The notes under the pieces are model-generated. The model saw only the letters and a program-made list of their open reading frames with translations, did not search any database and was not told the origin of the DNA. Shown here in pieces: positions 63,441-64,000 of a DNA stretch of 64,000 bases. The DNA lies in NCBI RefSeq assembly GCF_042678485.1, contig NZ_JBHTKR010000004.1, forward strand, positions 468,307-532,306, written 5' to 3'. Positions within the stretch are counted from its first letter, which is position 1. Every line of letters begins with the position of its first letter. The translations under genes were made by a program, and so were the position numbers. Origin of the DNA: Seohaeicola saemankumensis. Its GTDB lineage: Bacteria; Pseudomonadota; Alphaproteobacteria; Rhodobacterales; Rhodobacteraceae.

Positions 63441-64000
63441 TCAGCGTTTTCATTCCGCCTCGAAACCGGGCAGACGCCCTGTGAATCGGTCCAATCTGCG
63501 GGCAGCCATGGAATCAACATCCTGGCGTTCGGGCCAATCCGGACGGTTTTGCGGATTTTCCGGCGACCGCGCCAACCCTCACCGGCTTGCAAAAGGCTGA
63601 ATTCACCCCGGCAGGTGCGGTCCCGCAGGTACGACTCGCAGGCCCTTGTCGCGCCTCTTGGGGATAGGTCTGTGGGTAACGCTAGATGTAGTTATCGCGT
63701 GGCAACAGCATAGGATATTTTCTTGCGTCGCAAGCGGCTTGATTGAAACTACATTTCCCTAACCCCCTATATTTCAATGAAAAAACGGCTTTCCAAAAAA
63801 AATGCGAGGTTTGTGAAAAAAGCCCTTGCGGGTTTCGGCGGCAAACCGTAGAACCCCCCTCACGGCGACGCAGTGATGGGTTGCCAGACTGGGACGGAAC
63901 GATGGAGCGGTGCTTCTGAGGGAGATCCTGGGTTAGAATTTGGGGACAAGTTGGGCGGGATGCGCTTAGTGATTTAGGCGCGCCTGGTTGATTTTGTCTC
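63441..64000. other. 560-bp noncoding end region, probable upstream part of an rRNA operon
   Basis: No credible gene is seen; the two open frames at 63349-63600 and 63362-63592 lack ribosome sites and overlap msrQ. An eight-base inverted repeat ATGTAGTT (63686-63693) and AACTACAT (63747-63754) encloses CTTGCG-T-CGCAAG (63722-63734). An A/T-rich run at about 63775-63820 precedes a candidate strong promoter at 63826-63853. The GTAGAACCCCCCTCAC sequence that follows resembles leaders before 16S rRNA genes of this lineage, as I recall them. No rRNA sequence itself is inside the window. Confidence 0.45.
63826..63853 (+). promoter_or_regulatory. Candidate rRNA operon promoter
   Basis: TTGCGG (63826-63831), 16 bases, GTAGAA (63848-63853), preceded by an AT-rich UP-element-like stretch and followed by a C-rich stretch and a leader with no coding capacity. 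The assignment to rRNA rests on resemblance to Rhodobacteraceae rRNA leaders and is inference. Confidence 0.4.

Noticed and set aside
63349..63600. Small open frames on both strands after msrQ
   Set aside because: No ribosome sites, overlap with msrQ, no recognisable protein features.

Overview
The window is an ordinary chromosomal stretch of a GC-rich alphaproteobacterium, most likely of the Rhodobacteraceae/Roseobacter lineage. The best evidence is the RpoE-ChrR pair divergent from a five-gene operon (flavin amine oxidase, DUF1365, MFS, DUF3833, SDR), an order known from Rhodobacter sphaeroides. Other lineage-typical genes are DUF3775, membrane urate hydroxylase PuuD, a zinc-ribbon DinB and a liv-type ABC cluster flanked by CoA ligases. 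Gene density is about 90 percent. I see no phage, insertion sequence, CRISPR array or plasmid functions.

Layout. 1-318: end of a glycerate kinase. 377-3433 (minus): cinA-like, GNAT, AhpD-like and OmpA-like genes. 3480-5077 (plus): sfsA and map. 5169-8315 (minus): MFS, rsmD and an FAD reductase. 8406-12575: Prx5 (plus), then MscS, PCD, FemAB-like, GDPD and RidA (minus). 12683-15741 (minus): a type I secretion ABC/HlyD pair. 15924-17367: mlaA-mlaC. 17462-19672: class A PBP. 19928-21604: glnK-amtB. 21729-24373: rhodanese, LysR and divergent puuD. 24436-27464: mutL-rmuC. 27519-33546: chrR-rpoE facing the RpoE-type operon. 33615-34614: DUF3775 and a small secreted protein, separated by a structured gap. 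34732-37200: two saccharopine-dehydrogenase-family genes with a SemiSWEET gene between them. 37257-41891: phosphatase, M20 amidohydrolase, and a response regulator with a PAS hybrid kinase. 42107-50849: acyl-CoA ligase, complete liv-type importer and PaaK-like ligase. 50930-56006: rpmJ, tRNA-Val, N-formylglutamate amidohydrolase, dinB, NUDIX, SPFH/NfeD and pyrF. 56332-58950: clpB with a heat-shock promoter. 59039-63440: fasciclin and DUF302 secreted proteins, a GltB-like membrane protein, and msrP-msrQ. 63441-64000: noncoding, probably the promoter and leader of an rRNA operon that starts beyond the window.

Themes. Several units deal with oxidative and envelope stress: Prx5, AhpD-like, RpoE-ChrR and its operon, MsrPQ, ClpB, Mla, MscS. 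Nitrogen handling is represented by GlnK-AmtB, PuuD, formylglutamate and carbamoyl-type amidohydrolases and the saccharopine enzymes. The liv-type importer sits between two CoA ligases, which suggests a carboxylic-acid substrate rather than leucine.

The most interesting non-gene signals are: paired divergent RpoE-like promoters; a perfect FNR palindrome just upstream of the GltB-like start codon; a repeated 3'-end motif (hairpin, then GGATATTT-N4-CAAGAAGAA) after map and after the liv binding-protein gene; a perfect 19-bp palindrome between the hybrid kinase and the acyl-CoA ligase; and a nested inverted-repeat element near 34.0 kb. All functional statements are inferred from reading the sequence; no database search was run.
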